From NCBI RefSeq assembly GCF_900129685.1, contig NZ_FQWM01000001.1, positions 777,059 through 841,058 on the forward strand: DNA of 64,000 bases, in the 5' to 3' direction. The notes under the pieces are model-generated. The model worked only from the letters and a program-made list of their open reading frames with translations, searched no databases and was not told the DNA's origin. This DNA is from Cognatishimia maritima. GTDB taxonomy: Bacteria > Pseudomonadota > Alphaproteobacteria > Rhodobacterales > Rhodobacteraceae. Shown one piece after another: positions 7,984 to 16,742 of the stretch; within the stretch, counting starts at the first letter, position 1, and each line of letters opens with the position of its first letter. The translations under genes and the position numbers were made by a program.

Positions 7984-8408
7984 CGCATACGCGCCAAACG
8001 CGGAATTTCGATTTTCGGGCAGCGATTCATGATGACCGTCAGACCGGCTCCTTCAGCTTTGGCGGCGGCTTCGTGATCGACCACACCAAGCTGGGTCCAG
8101 ATGGTCTGCAGCCCCGGCAAGTTGGTCAATGCGTCATCGACCACTTCCGCCAAGGCTTCCGAGCGTCGAAAGACATCGACCATATCAACTTGCTCATCAA
8201 TATCGGCGAGTGAGGCGCGGATTGTTGTCCCGAATATCTCTTTCCCAGCGTGCCCCGGGTTCACCGGAATGACGTGATACCCCTGCTCATACAGGAACTG
8301 CGCCACATAGTGACTGGCGCGCGCCGGGTTCATGGAAAAGCCAACCACAGCGATGGTTTTTGTGCGGTCAAATATTTGGTTCAGCAAACGATCGATGTCT
8401 TGGGTCAT
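7980..8408 (-). CDS. CoA-binding domain protein (YccU-like)
   Basis: This 142-residue single-domain protein has the Rossmann-type CoA-binding fold: TIAVVGFSMNPARASHYVAQFL forms the nucleotide loop, followed by GYHVIPVNPGHAGKEIFG and WTQLGVVDHEAAAKAEGAGL. The C-terminal NRCPKIEIPRL is typical of the short CoA-binding family related to the N-terminal domain of succinyl-CoA synthetases. The frame is open further upstream, but the added sequence has no family match and overlaps the divergent gene, so ATG 8408 is chosen. The role is unknown. Confidence 0.88.
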   Translation of the reverse strand: MTQDIDRLLNQIFDRTKTIAVVGFSMNPARASHYVAQFLYEQGYHVIPVNPGHAGKEIFGTTIRASLADIDEQVDMVDVFRRSEALAEVVDDALTNLPGLQTIWTQLGVVDHEAAAKAEGAGLTVIMNRCPKIEIPRLARMR

Positions 8409-8553
8409 GTGGCAACACTTGGGTGTTCTGTATGAAATGAAAAGGGCGACTCTACGTCTCAGGGCAACTTCTCGCAATGAAAGCGCAAGAACTGGGTCGT
8501 ATTCGGGCGCGCTGGGTCGCAATTTGAGATTGAGCATCCCCAGGAGATCAAAA

Positions 8554-9033
8554 ATGGATTTTCGATTCAAGGCGCTTCCCGCAAAGGCCTTCAAACATCT
8601 TTTCAAACTTACAGACCAAGAACTTGCGTCCCAAAATGCTAAGCGCTTGACGGTGACAGCCTGCCCTGGCGTGCCCTGTCGCGTCAGTATGAAGGATGCC
8701 GAAGTTGGAGAGACGGTCATTCTAATGAATTATGTGCATCTGAATGCAAGCAGTCCCTTTGATGCGAGTCACGCCATATATGTGCGCGAACTTGCTGAGG
8801 ATTCTGAATTTGGAATCAATGAGGTCCCGGAATTGCTGGCCACTCGTATGATTTCTCTGCGTTTCTTCAATCGTGAGAATATGATGATTGCTGCTGATCT
8901 CGTTTCGGGCGAACGGCTTTCCATTCCTTTGTCCGAAGCGTTTGAAAATCCTGAAATTGCCTATGCACATGTGCACTATGCAAAACCCGGTTGCTTTGCG
9001 GCATCCGTTCATCGCGTTGAAAGCAATACGTAA
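8554..9033 (+). CDS. DUF1203 family protein
   Basis: A 159-residue soluble protein. The N-terminal MDFRFKALPAKAFKHLF, the central CRVSMKDAEVGETVILMNYVH and the C-terminal YAHVHYAKPGCFAASVHRV match the DUF1203 family, whose function is unknown. ATG 8554 follows an AGGAGA site at 6 bases, and any longer reading would run into the divergent CoA-binding gene. A GC-rich hairpin follows the stop codon directly. Confidence 0.88.
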   Translation: MDFRFKALPAKAFKHLFKLTDQELASQNAKRLTVTACPGVPCRVSMKDAEVGETVILMNYVHLNASSPFDASHAIYVRELAEDSEFGINEVPELLATRMISLRFFNRENMMIAADLVSGERLSIPLSEAFENPEIAYAHVHYAKPGCFAASVHRVESNT

Positions 9034-9060
9034 AAAAGCGCCCGGTGAAAAGCCGGGCGC
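9032..9060 (-). terminator. hairpin terminator, T tract on minus strand
   Basis: An 8-bp stem pairs GCGCCCGG (9038-9045) with CCGGGCGC (9053-9060). The A run at 9032-9037 becomes a T tract on the minus strand, so it best serves transcripts from the YHS gene at 9200-9658, 140 bases upstream of it. The hairpin lies right after the DUF1203 stop and could also slow plus-strand transcription. Confidence 0.7.
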
Positions 9061-9125
9061 AGTGCGGAACGAGGGACAGTGAAGTGAAGGCAAGAGTTCC
9101 GGCCCTGCCTTCCTTAGGAGTACAT

Positions 9126-9158
9126 ATGGTGAAACTTTCACCTTTCCAGAGCATGTAA
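9126..9158 (+). other. possible ten-codon reading frame with strong RBS
   Basis: TTAGGAG lies 5 bases before an ATG that opens a frame MVKLSPFQSM ended by TAA. The first codons form a perfect 7-1-7 inverted repeat (GGTGAAA C TTTCACC, 9128-9142). It is too short to prove coding, and no downstream plus-strand gene is present for it to control. Confidence 0.25.
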
Positions 9159-9199
9159 GATAATTGTGAACAAATATTGAACCGGCTTACGTTACGTGA

Positions 9200-9658
9200 T
9201 CACGCCGTTAGCACGCTGGGCCAATTCTCATCACCGCGCGCGATGAACCCGTCGACGTCTTGCAACCACTTGCGTCGGATCGACTTATTGAAGTTCAAAT
9301 AAAGTTTGCCGTCGTGGATGGTCCAGGCATCTGCGTCGGTTTTGGCGGTATAGCCATTGGCCACAGCATAGGCGCACCATCCGCCGTATTGCGGCGCAAA
9401 GCGGTCTGGGTCCGCAGCGAAGTCAGCAAGGTTTTCGGCGGTGGCGAAATGCCACTCTGCCCCTTTCCAACTGGTGGCAAAGGCTGGGTCACCTTTGATA
9501 TCCGTTGCATCTTTGAAATAAGCCACCGGATCATAGCCTTTCAGAGCAATACCCTTGGGCGCATAAATTTCAGGCGTATCTGCCAAGGCGGGTGTTGCCA
9601 TTGCGCCCGCAACAGGCGCTGCGGCGGCAGCAATCAGGAATGTACGACGAGACAGCAT
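9200..9658 (-). CDS. Tat-exported YHS domain protein
   Basis: A 152-residue protein with an N-terminal twin-arginine-like signal (SRRTFLIAAAAAPVAG, Arg4-Arg5) followed by an ALA-type cleavage site near residue 25. The mature part has the YHS-type pattern GYDPVAYF, GAEWHFATAENLADFAADPDRFAPQYGG and WCAYAVANG. YHS domains of this type are often near heavy-metal or redox proteins; ligand and role are unknown. ATG 9658 has GGAG at 7 bases. Export to the periplasm through Tat is inferred. Confidence 0.87.
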   Translation of the reverse strand: MLSRRTFLIAAAAAPVAGAMATPALADTPEIYAPKGIALKGYDPVAYFKDATDIKGDPAFATSWKGAEWHFATAENLADFAADPDRFAPQYGGWCAYAVANGYTAKTDADAWTIHDGKLYLNFNKSIRRKWLQDVDGFIARGDENWPSVLTA

Positions 9659-9756
9659 AGAAGGCTCCGTTTTGATCAACTGCTTCAAAGGATAATCAAA
9701 AAAAGCAGCGCCCAAAGGGGTGGTGACGGATTTGTGAGCCGCCGTCAGCGAATATT

Positions 9757-10041
9757 TCAATCAAAAATTTCGAAGATATCGTCCAGATCGTCGAAAATTT
9801 CTGACAGGAACCCCTTCTTTTTCTTCTTATACTTTTTCTTTGATTTCATCTGCTTGCGAAAGGAAACCGGCGTCTCGTAATGCTGTTTCTTTTCCGGGCG
9901 GCGCGATGTCAGGGGCATCTGCTTGATCTCATGCAATGGCGCGCCGCAAGAGCCGCAAGCCAGTTCATGTTGCACGTCGCCTTTTAATTTCAGCGCCGCT
10001 CGGGTGCCGCAATAGCAACAAGTCGCAATTTTTGGTCCCAT
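9757..10041 (-). CDS. small zinc-ribbon protein with Lys-rich linker and acidic tail
   Basis: This 94-residue protein has two CxxC pairs (CCYCG near residue 8 and CGSCG near 30), a probable zinc ribbon. The second half is sharply polarised: a Lys-rich block KSKKKYKKKKKG near residue 68 is followed by an acidic and aromatic tail rich in Asp, Glu, Ile and Phe. It lies 98 bases upstream of the YHS gene on the same strand. The function is unknown; the layout suggests a nucleic-acid- or protein-binding adaptor, which is inference. Confidence 0.8.
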   Translation of the reverse strand: MGPKIATCCYCGTRAALKLKGDVQHELACGSCGAPLHEIKQMPLTSRRPEKKQHYETPVSFRKQMKSKKKYKKKKKGFLSEIFDDLDDIFEIFD

Positions 10042-10115
10042 TTCTGCCCTGCCCCGTTAGCTCCCGTTCCCAGCGATATTGACCTCTGTCGCGTGGGTTT
10101 CAAGGTTAAGAGACC

Positions 10116-10910
10116 TTAGGCCCTGGGTCGCGACGCATAAAGCGCCACAGCCGCGGCGTTGGACACGTTCAAACTACCGAACCCGCCTGCGAAATCGATC
10201 TTGACCAGCTGGTCCACGGTTTCTTTGGTTTTCTGGCGCAGTCCCGGCCCTTCGGCCCCAAGAACTAAGGCGATTGGGCGGTCAAATTTGCCTTCTAGCG
10301 CGGTTTCGATGGTGTCCTCGGCCTCGCCATCTAAGCCCAGAACAATGTAACCCATGCCCTGCAGTTCGACGATGGTATCCGCGAGGTTGCGCATACGCAG
10401 ATAGGGTTGGCGTTCCAAAGCGCCAGAGGCGGTCTTGGCGAGCGCACCTGTTTCTGGGGCGGAATGGTGGCGCGTGCCAATCACAGCCTGTGCACCAAAA
10501 ACTTCTGCTGACCGGAGAATTGCGCCGACGTTATGCGGGTCTGTCACACGATCCAGCAGCACCAAACGTGGAGGCCTGTCATCTGACCCAATCGCGCGAT
10601 CCGTCAGGCTACCCCAGTTCAGAGGTTTCACCTCTAATGCTGCTCCTTGGTGAACGGATTGTTTGTCGATAGGTGGGTTAAATTTACGTGGATCAATAAC
10701 TTCTGGCGTCATGCCAGACGCCGCAATTGCGTCGTCCAGCTTGTCCGAGGCGTTTTTTGTCACCATCAGCCGCAGCTTTTCCCGCGCCGGGTTCATCAAC
10801 GCATCGCGCACGGCGTGCAGCCCAAACAGCCAGACCGTTTCAGCGGATGCAGCCTTTTTGGCCTGCTCTTTTTCAACGACCCACTTTGGCTTTTTTGGGG
10901 GCTTGCTCAT
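10116..10910 (-). CDS. rlmB: 23S rRNA (guanosine-2'-O)-methyltransferase
   Basis: A 264-residue SpoU/TrmH-family protein. The N-terminal substrate-binding domain starts around VWLFGLHAVRDAL (residue 27); the knotted SAM-binding domain has motif 1 LVLLDRVTDPHNVGAILRSAEVFG, motif 2 LVLGAEGPGLR and motif 3 GSLNVSNAAAVALY. It methylates G2251 of 23S rRNA in the E. coli counterpart. A basic 25-residue N-terminal tail precedes the core. It is divergent from tRNA-Tyr. Confidence 0.93.
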   Translation of the reverse strand: MSKPPKKPKWVVEKEQAKKAASAETVWLFGLHAVRDALMNPAREKLRLMVTKNASDKLDDAIAASGMTPEVIDPRKFNPPIDKQSVHQGAALEVKPLNWGSLTDRAIGSDDRPPRLVLLDRVTDPHNVGAILRSAEVFGAQAVIGTRHHSAPETGALAKTASGALERQPYLRMRNLADTIVELQGMGYIVLGLDGEAEDTIETALEGKFDRPIALVLGAEGPGLRQKTKETVDQLVKIDFAGGFGSLNVSNAAAVALYASRPRA

Positions 10911-11044
10911 GGTTTTGTGCCTTGCTGCTTAAGGAGCGGTAGCAATGCCGCGAACTTGCCTCATCTGCAAGAGATTTTCTTGTTGACGCCTCCCAATGAG
11001 GCCTGTAATCAGCCCCTCACGTTTAGCAGCGATGCCGAACAAGT

Positions 11045-11128
11045 GGGCGACAGGCCGCAAGGTGTGGCAGGGGACTGTAACTCCCTCGAGGCGACTCACG
11101 CCTGGTTCGATTCCAGGGTCGCCCACCA
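11045..11128 (+). tRNA. tRNA-Tyr (GTA)
   Basis: A class II tRNA with a long variable arm. The acceptor stem pairs GGGCGAC (11045-11051) with GTCGCCC (11118-11124), the anticodon loop CTGTAAC gives GTA, and the T arm is CCTGG-TTCGATT-CCAGG. CCA is encoded at 11126-11128. A terminator hairpin follows 35 bases later. Confidence 0.96.
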
Positions 11129-11162
11129 TTTTCAGCATCAGGTTACAGCCGGTGCCTGTACG

Positions 11163-11197
11163 AAAAACGGCTCCTTCGGGGGCCGTTTTTGTTTTTC
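11163..11197 (+). terminator. rho-independent terminator after tRNA-Tyr
   Basis: ACGGCTCC and GGGGCCGT form an 8-bp stem around a TTCG tetraloop, followed by TTTTTGTTTTT. It is the transcription end for tRNA-Tyr. Confidence 0.9.
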
Positions 11198-11257
11198 TTA
11201 CTAAGACTTAGAAGATTGTAAACGCACAGCTTTTACCGTGTGACGCCAAGGCAATCC

Positions 11258-11869
11258 CTATTGAATCAACCCCTTTTCACGCGCCAGATCGGCGGCTTCT
11301 GCACGGTTTGCAACCTGCATCTTGCGGTACAAAGTCCGCACATGCAGCTTCACAGTCACCTCTGCCAGATCCAGATCACGGGCGATTTCTTTGTTGGATT
11401 TGCCTTCGGTCAACCCGCGCAACATCTGGCTTTCACGCTGGGTAAACCCATCCAGTTTCGGTTGTGCTAACATGGCATCTGACAGCAGCTCTGCAGGCAC
11501 ATATTTCTCACCAACGGCCATGAAATTTATGGCGTTGATCAAGGACGTCGCAGAGAGCGTTTTTGGGATAAAACCAGCAGCTCCGATGTTTAGCGCGCGT
11601 TTGATAACCGCGCGCGGTGCGCTCCCTGACATCAAGGCGACCGCCTGGCATTTTTCATGGTCTAGCGCTTTTTTTAAGCCTTTTAGCCCATCCATGCCCG
11701 GCATTTCATAGTCGAGCAGCACAAGGTCAAACCCCTTCCCACGCCCCATCAGGTGAAGCGCCTCATCAAGGTTTTCCGCGGTACCGATGTCAAACGCACC
11801 TTCCGCCGTCAGATAGGTGACCAACGTATCGCGCAATAAATCATGGTCGTCTGCAATCAATACTCGCAT
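11258..11869 (-). CDS. NarL/LuxR-type response regulator
   Basis: This 203-residue protein has a receiver domain at residues 1-118 with acidic pocket Asp7-Asp8, phosphoacceptor Asp53 (LVLLDYEMPG) and Lys in FIPKTL, and a LuxR-type helix-turn-helix at about 135-200 (FTQRESQMLRGLTEGKSNKEIARDL). ATG 11869 is chosen over an in-frame TTG five codons upstream, because the GAGG before it can serve as its binding site. No sensor kinase gene adjoins it, so its input is unknown. Confidence 0.92.
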   Translation of the reverse strand: MRVLIADDHDLLRDTLVTYLTAEGAFDIGTAENLDEALHLMGRGKGFDLVLLDYEMPGMDGLKGLKKALDHEKCQAVALMSGSAPRAVIKRALNIGAAGFIPKTLSATSLINAINFMAVGEKYVPAELLSDAMLAQPKLDGFTQRESQMLRGLTEGKSNKEIARDLDLAEVTVKLHVRTLYRKMQVANRAEAADLAREKGLIQ

Positions 11870-12001
11870 CTTTTGATGCCTCAATATTATCTCTCAATAT
11901 GAGAGTGATCGCAGCGAACTATGGCCAAATTGGGTTATTCGAGGGAAACATAAGAGGCAAATGCAACCTAGGGTTACAAATAAGTCTGTTGTCTTTGAAA
12001 A

Positions 12002-12078
12002 TGGCGATCCCTGAAGGACTCGAACCCTCAACCTGCTGATTAGAAGTCAGCTGCTCTATCCAGTTGAGCTAAGGGACC
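12002..12078 (-). tRNA. tRNA-Arg (TCT)
   Basis: On the minus strand the acceptor GGTCCCT (12078-12072) pairs with AGGGATC (12012-12006), followed by discriminator G and encoded CCA at 12004-12002. The anticodon loop CTTCTAA reads TCT. The D and T arms are canonical (TTCGAGT in the T loop). Confidence 0.96.
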
Positions 12079-12144
12079 GCACGTGCGCCAAGGTTTCTAA
12101 CAGGACGTTAGACTTGTCAACGCGAGATACTGTCGACGATGGGC

Positions 12145-12456
12145 CTAGTGAGTCCAAGGCCCTTTTCGATCGGTTGCAAAGTTTTCACCATAGCCGCCCG
12201 CACGAATGTTTGGCTTGCGTTTATGCGGAGACGTGACCGTTGCCTCGATCCCATGTTCTTTGGCGTAGGCCAGCGCAGCGTCTTTGGAAGGGAACTTCAG
12301 TTTGACCTGCGACTGCGTGTCATCGGAACCAGTCCACCCCATCAACGGATCAATGTCGCGCGCGCTGGCTTGAGGGAACTCAAGAATCCAGATCTTTGTC
12401 TTGGCTTGACCAGAGGTCATGGCGTTACGCGCCGGCTGGTAGATTCGTGCGACCAT
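12145..12456 (-). CDS. ETC complex I accessory subunit (NDUFS4-like)
   Basis: A 103-residue protein of the ETC complex I subunit conserved-region family, the alphaproteobacterial relative of mitochondrial NDUFS4 (18 kDa). [19 protein letters not shown] opens the domain; [40 protein letters not shown] and the C-terminal [16 protein letters not shown] are typical. It belongs at the peripheral arm of NADH dehydrogenase. ATG 12456 follows AAGGAG. The frame stays open upstream, but without family similarity. Confidence 0.9.
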   Translation of the reverse strand: MVARIYQPARNAMTSGQAKTKIWILEFPQASARDIDPLMGWTGSDDTQSQVKLKFPSKDAALAYAKEHGIEATVTSPHKRKPNIRAGGYGENFATDRKGPWTH

Positions 12457-12648
12457 CGCAATTCTCCTTCGGACTTCCTGCTTTATCTGGGATTTGGGGC
12501 CTATCGGCAAGTGGCGAATTGGCCTCGAAGAAGGCCCCGGCGCGGAAACATTCAAAGTTGCAGCCTGCCTTGGAATGTCGTGGGCTAAAGCCTGAAGCAA
12601 AGATATCAATGGGCGCCTAACGCAGGCACCTAAGCGAAGTCAAAAACA

Positions 12649-12805
12649 GCAAAACCCCCGTCAATTGTGCGGGGGTTCGAAGGCATTTCTCTGCAAAGCA
12701 AGTCTTGGTTGCCGAACTTCCCACGGGGAGCGAGGGGTATGTGTGGGCGGTCCAGCAACCAAGCGCTGCTTGCAAAGGAACTATATCTTTGCCCTTCACC
12801 AATTA
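12649..12805 (-). ncRNA. candidate 6S RNA (ssrS-like structured RNA)
   Basis: The 670 bases between the complex I gene and uvrB hold no convincing gene, but the minus strand folds into a rod of about 150 nt. A closing stem pairs tgcccttc (12790-12797, plus-strand spelling) with gaaggca (12679-12685), then comes an asymmetric bubble, then a 9-bp perfect stem (12755-12763 with 12704-12712), and an apical stem CCCAC/GTGGG. A strong terminator hairpin with 8-bp stem and TTTT at 12649-12677 ends it. A closing stem, a central bubble and a long upper arm at this length match the 6S RNA architecture, which mimics an open promoter to bind RNA polymerase. The identity is inference from structure; the 5' end is approximate. 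Confidence 0.55.
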
Positions 12806-13125
12806 GCAACCATATTTGCAACTATCGTTCGCAATGCGGTGCGATTGTTTGCATTAATTTCAATGTAACTAATTTCATTTGCATAAAGATTTCAATATCT
12901 GTGGAACCTTCAAACCGTTCTAAAAACAAAGAGTTACCTTAGGTAAAGCGTGTTGTCTGACCAAACGGTCGGCACCACCTGACTGCGACATTCCGCCTCA
13001 GCCAAATTTCGCCACCCGTCCTGCCAAAATCTGACAGTTTTCTCTGCATACTTGTAGGTTTGTCAGCGCATCGACTTGCACTTGTGGAATTTCACCTCAA
13101 ATACTGGGCGACGAAGGGAATCCAG
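12806..13125. other. uvrB upstream region without gene
   Basis: A+T-rich intergenic DNA between the candidate ncRNA and uvrB. It should hold promoters in both directions. No alphaproteobacterial LexA box (GTTC-N7-GTTC) was found by eye, although uvrB is commonly in the SOS regulon; the nearest resemblance is an imperfect GAAC / GTTC inverted pair at about 12904-12920. No reading frame with a good binding site was seen. Confidence 0.5.
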
Positions 13126-15318
13126 ATGAGTGCCGCGCAATCCGATCAAACGCTACCGATGATGCAAACTCTGCCCCACCGCCGTGAAAAGCTGGAGGGG
13201 GGCAAGCGCTTTGTGATGCACACAGAGTTTCAACCCGCAGGCGACCAACCCACGGCGATTGCTGAACTGGCCGGCGGCATCAAAGACGGGGAGCGGGATC
13301 AGGTCCTGCTTGGGGCGACGGGAACCGGCAAAACCTTTACGATGGCTAAGATCATCGAGGAGACACAGCGCCCGGCGATCATCCTTGCCCCCAACAAAAC
13401 GCTTGCCGCGCAGCTTTACGGGGAATTCAAAGGCTTCTTTCCCGAGAACTCTGTCGAGTATTTCGTCTCTTTCTATGACTACTACCAACCCGAGGCCTAT
13501 GTGCCGCGGTCCGACACCTACATCGAAAAAGAAAGCCAGATTAACGAACAGATCGACCGTATGCGCCACTCGGCCACGCGGGCGCTGTTGGAACGCGATG
13601 ATGTGATTATTGTCGCATCGGTCAGCTGCATCTACGGTATTGGTTCGGTCGAGACTTATTCTGCCATGACGCAGGATCTGCACGTCGGTAAGGACTACGA
13701 CCAGCGGCAGGTCATGGCTGATCTGGTCGCGCAACAATACCGGCGCAACGACCAAGCCTTTCAACGCGGGTCTTTCCGTGTACGCGGCGATAGCCTTGAG
13801 ATCTTCCCGGCCCACTTAGAAGACCGCGCTTGGCGGCTCTCGTTCTTTGGCGAAGAACTTGAAAGCATTACGGAATTTGATCCGTTGACCGGGCAAAAGA
13901 CCGATAATTTCGAAAAGATTCGTGTCTATGCGAACTCGCACTATGTGACGCCGAAACCGACGTTGAATCAGGCCATCGTCAGCATCAAGAAAGAGCTGAA
14001 GCAGCGGCTTGATCAACTGGTTGACGAAGGCAAATTGCTCGAAGCGCAGCGGTTGGAACAGCGCACCAATTTCGATCTAGAGATGCTGGAGGCGCAGGGG
14101 TTCTGCAACGGGATCGAGAACTACTCGCGCTATCTGACGGGCCGCGCACCGGGCGAGCCGCCCCCCACCCTGTTTGAGTTCATTCCAGACAGCGCGATTG
14201 TATTTGCGGATGAAAGCCACGTGTCGGTGCCGCAAATCGGCGGTATGTATCGCGGCGACCATCGGCGCAAGTTTACTCTAGCAGAACATGGCTTCCGCCT
14301 GCCATCTTGTATGGACAACCGGCCGCTAAAGTTCGAGGAATGGGACGCGATGCGGCCGCAATCAATCTTTGTGTCGGCCACACCTGCCGCCTGGGAATTG
14401 GAACAATCCGGCGGTGTCTTTACTGAACAGGTGATCCGCCCCACCGGTCTTTTGGACCCGGAGGTCGAAATTCGCCCGGTCGAAATGCAGGTCGACGATC
14501 TGCTGGACGAAGTGCGCAAAGTCTCGGCCAAAGGTTTCCGCACATTGGTTACAACGTTGACCAAACGCATGGCCGAAGACCTAACCGAATACATGCACGA
14601 ACAGGGGATCAAAGTCCGCTACATGCACAGCGACATTGACACGCTGGAACGGATCGAAATCCTGCGTGACCTGCGGCTTGGGGCGTTTGACGTGTTGATC
14701 GGCATCAACCTGTTGCGCGAAGGTTTGGATATTCCTGAATGTGGGCTGGTCGCAATCTTGGATGCCGATAAAGAGGGCTTTCTGCGGTCCGAAACCTCGC
14801 TGGTGCAAACTATCGGGCGCGCCGCGCGGAACGCTGACGGCCGTGTCATTATGTATGCCGACAAAATGACAGGCAGCATGGAGCGCGCGCTGAAAGAGAC
14901 CAATCGCCGACGCGAAAAGCAAATCGCCTACAACGTCGAACACGGCATCACCCCCGCGACGGTGAAGAAGAACGTCGAAGATGTGCTCGCCGGGCTTTAC
15001 CAAGGCGACACGGATATGTCGCGGGTCACGGCCAATATCGATAAACCAATGCATGGCGCAAACCTTGAGGCGCACCTCAATGGCCTCAAAGAAGAAATGC
15101 GCAAAGCGGCAGAGAACCTGGAATTCGAAGAAGCGGCCCGCCTGCGCGATGAAATCAAACGGCTGGAGGCCGTGGATTTGGCAATTGCAGACGACCCGCT
15201 TGCCCGGCAGTCGGCCATTGACGCGGCGGCTGAATCCGCAGTGAAATCTAAGGGGCGTTCTACGGCTGGCAGGCCCGGTCAGCGCGGCGGCAACGTTCGG
15301 CGACGCAAATCACGCTAA
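13126..15318 (+). CDS. uvrB: excinuclease ABC subunit B
   Basis: A 730-residue DNA repair helicase-like protein that loads onto damage with UvrA and recruits UvrC. Walker A GATGTGKT is near residue 60, the beta-hairpin region [19 protein letters not shown] near 125, DEXX-type [11 protein letters not shown] near 360, helicase motif [11 protein letters not shown] near 565, and the C-terminal UVR motif [17 protein letters not shown] near 675. A basic tail ends the protein. ATG 13126 follows AAGGGA; an in-frame TTG 66 bases upstream is less likely. Confidence 0.97.
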   Translation: MSAAQSDQTLPMMQTLPHRREKLEGGKRFVMHTEFQPAGDQPTAIAELAGGIKDGERDQVLLGATGTGKTFTMAKIIEETQRPAIILAPNKTLAAQLYGEFKGFFPENSVEYFVSFYDYYQPEAYVPRSDTYIEKESQINEQIDRMRHSATRALLERDDVIIVASVSCIYGIGSVETYSAMTQDLHVGKDYDQRQVMADLVAQQYRRNDQAFQRGSFRVRGDSLEIFPAHLEDRAWRLSFFGEELESITEFDPLTGQKTDNFEKIRVYANSHYVTPKPTLNQAIVSIKKELKQRLDQLVDEGKLLEAQRLEQRTNFDLEMLEAQGFCNGIENYSRYLTGRAPGEPPPTLFEFIPDSAIVFADESHVSVPQIGGMYRGDHRRKFTLAEHGFRLPSCMDNRPLKFEEWDAMRPQSIFVSATPAAWELEQSGGVFTEQVIRPTGLLDPEVEIRPVEMQVDDLLDEVRKVSAKGFRTLVTTLTKRMAEDLTEYMHEQGIKVRYMHSDIDTLERIEILRDLRLGAFDVLIGINLLREGLDIPECGLVAILDADKEGFLRSETSLVQTIGRAARNADGRVIMYADKMTGSMERALKETNRRREKQIAYNVEHGITPATVKKNVEDVLAGLYQGDTDMSRVTANIDKPMHGANLEAHLNGLKEEMRKAAENLEFEEAARLRDEIKRLEAVDLAIADDPLARQSAIDAAAESAVKSKGRSTAGRPGQRGGNVRRRKSR

Positions 15319-15702
15319 GAAAACCGAGAAGATAACTGGGATCAAAGGATTTTCTGAGGTTGGGTGTTTGATCGCCCAAAGGCTTTTTGCCGCCTCAGAA
15401 GACATTTTCATGCAAAAGTCATGGCAAACTTGATCGATATATCCAACAAAATTAGTTTCACTAATATGAGATGAAAGCGAACTTACCCACAGACAATCAA
15501 ATCCAAATTGTGAAATAGAAATAATCTGTGGATAGAAAGCAAACAGCCACCCTGAAGCTTCTTTTCCAAAGAAATCTGTATCAGCGCGGCCTGGGAGACC
15601 TGTCAAAACCGCCCATTCGGGCCAGCTTTCAAGGCAGGGTGATGACTTAGAACTATTCTGCGGCTAAGATGGTGGCCGATTTAAGGCAGGGCAGACATTC
15701 AT
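15319..15702. other. intergenic region with two DnaA-box-like motifs
   Basis: About 380 bases without a supportable gene. TTACCCACA at 15484-15492 and TGTGGATAG at 15528-15536 each differ by one base from the DnaA box TTATCCACA, and face each other across an A+T-rich stretch. No further boxes or origin-associated genes are seen, so a role in replication initiation is doubtful. Confidence 0.35.
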
Positions 15703-15966
15703 TTGAAACTTGCGACACGTCTTATCATTGTAGCCCAACTGGCGGCATGGGTCGGCTACATGCTTGTGGTCTACCTCAATCCCGACGACCTTGCCTCTTT
15801 GCAATCGCTGGAAAGCTACGTCTTCATCTGTGTGGTTGGCGTGATCTTATGTTTTCTTCCAGCGCTGCGCCTGTCCGCGCGCTACGAAATGCAGCCTTTC
15901 GCCTTTTTGCTGGCGATCCTACCGATCTTCACGGTCGCATTTGTTTGGATATACCAACTGCAGTGA
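15703..15966 (+). CDS. small membrane protein
   Basis: An 87-residue protein with three predicted hydrophobic segments (about residues 6-24, 38-55 and 65-84) and few polar residues. The reading frame starts with TTG at 15703; the binding site GGCAGGG lies a little far away, so the start is uncertain. It ends exactly beside the convergent universal stress gene. No family is recognised. Confidence 0.6.
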   Translation: MKLATRLIIVAQLAAWVGYMLVVYLNPDDLASLQSLESYVFICVVGVILCFLPALRLSARYEMQPFAFLLAILPIFTVAFVWIYQLQ

Positions 15967-16374
15967 TCATCGCGCGACATGCACCGCGCAGGTCACATGC
16001 CGCACAACCTGTGCCGCTGTGCTGCCAAGGTTAAATTCATGCGGGCCGGGCTTGTGCGATGACATCACCACGCAATCCACGTCCTTGTCTTTGACCCACA
16101 ACAGAATGACCTTACCCGGATTGCCATAGACAATATCTGCAGACACATTCGGCAGGTCACGCGCCATGTCATTCAGAGATTTTGCGAGCGTAGCCTTCGC
16201 CTCATCCTGATAGCCTTCAGGGAAATATGAACGCGCGTATTTCGGCACCGGGGGCATCACGTGCAAAAGGGTGACACGGGCGTCTTCGCAAGCAAGCCGA
16301 GAGGCCGCTTTCAGAACTTTTTCAACCCCGTCCTCCTCTTCGAAGGACACAGGCACAAGGATATTTTTATACAT
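15967..16374 (-). CDS. universal stress protein UspA family
   Basis: A 135-residue single Usp domain. It opens MYKNILVPVSFEE, has RVTLLHVMPPVPK near residue 33, and ends VVMSSHKPGPHEFNLGSTAAQVVRHVTCAVHVAR, where the ATP-loop G-(2)-G-(9)-G pattern is replaced by a divergent GPHEFNLGSTA form that keeps part of it. It is likely a cytoplasmic stress-response protein. The ABM monooxygenase gene lies 47 bases upstream on the same strand, so the two may be cotranscribed. Confidence 0.93.
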   Translation of the reverse strand: MYKNILVPVSFEEEDGVEKVLKAASRLACEDARVTLLHVMPPVPKYARSYFPEGYQDEAKATLAKSLNDMARDLPNVSADIVYGNPGKVILLWVKDKDVDCVVMSSHKPGPHEFNLGSTAAQVVRHVTCAVHVAR

Positions 16375-16421
16375 TGCCCCTCACCTCTAGCGTTGACGAT
16401 TTGGCCGAATGCCCCAGCAGA

Positions 16422-16742
16422 TCAGAACGTTTCCTGCACGTCATACATCACCGGCTCAAAGGTCTTGCACAGGGCACTGAACGCGCGGGTGCGCTCGCGC
16501 ATTTCTGGCGACCGTAGCATGGCAAGGAAATCTTCGCGTTTTTCCCATTGTGCGTAGTTGGCGATCCGTGTCTGCGCATCATTCACGTGCAGCCCTGCAG
16601 CAATGAAACCAGGCTGTTTGCTGATAAAGTCGCGGTAGGCCGCATTCAATTCGTCCATCAGGTCCTGACAGGTGCCCGGGGTGACCTCAAATGTGGTGAT
16701 AACGGTCTGGCGATTCTCGCCTATTTTGATTGTTGGCATCAT
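16422..16742 (-). CDS. antibiotic biosynthesis monooxygenase (ABM) domain protein
   Basis: A protein of 106 residues with the dimeric alpha+beta-barrel fold of ABM proteins: TTFEVTPGTCQDLMDELNAAY, PGFIAAGLHVNDAQTRIANYAQWEKREDFLAML and a final YDVQETF strand. Such proteins act as small quinol or heme-type oxygenases or as stress proteins; the substrate is not evident. Two adjacent ATG codons are possible; GGGAGG is best spaced for the second (16739). Confidence 0.85.
   Translation of the reverse strand: MMPTIKIGENRQTVITTFEVTPGTCQDLMDELNAAYRDFISKQPGFIAAGLHVNDAQTRIANYAQWEKREDFLAMLRSPEMRERTRAFSALCKTFEPVMYDVQETF

Noticed and set aside
12806-13125. possible LexA box before uvrB
   Set aside because: No GTTC-N7-GTTC was found; the nearest GAAC/GTTC pair has the wrong spacing and orientation.
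15310-15606. 98-codon open frame on the minus strand after uvrB
   Set aside because: No binding site, no domain, and it overlaps the uvrB 3' end; the gap is treated as non-coding.
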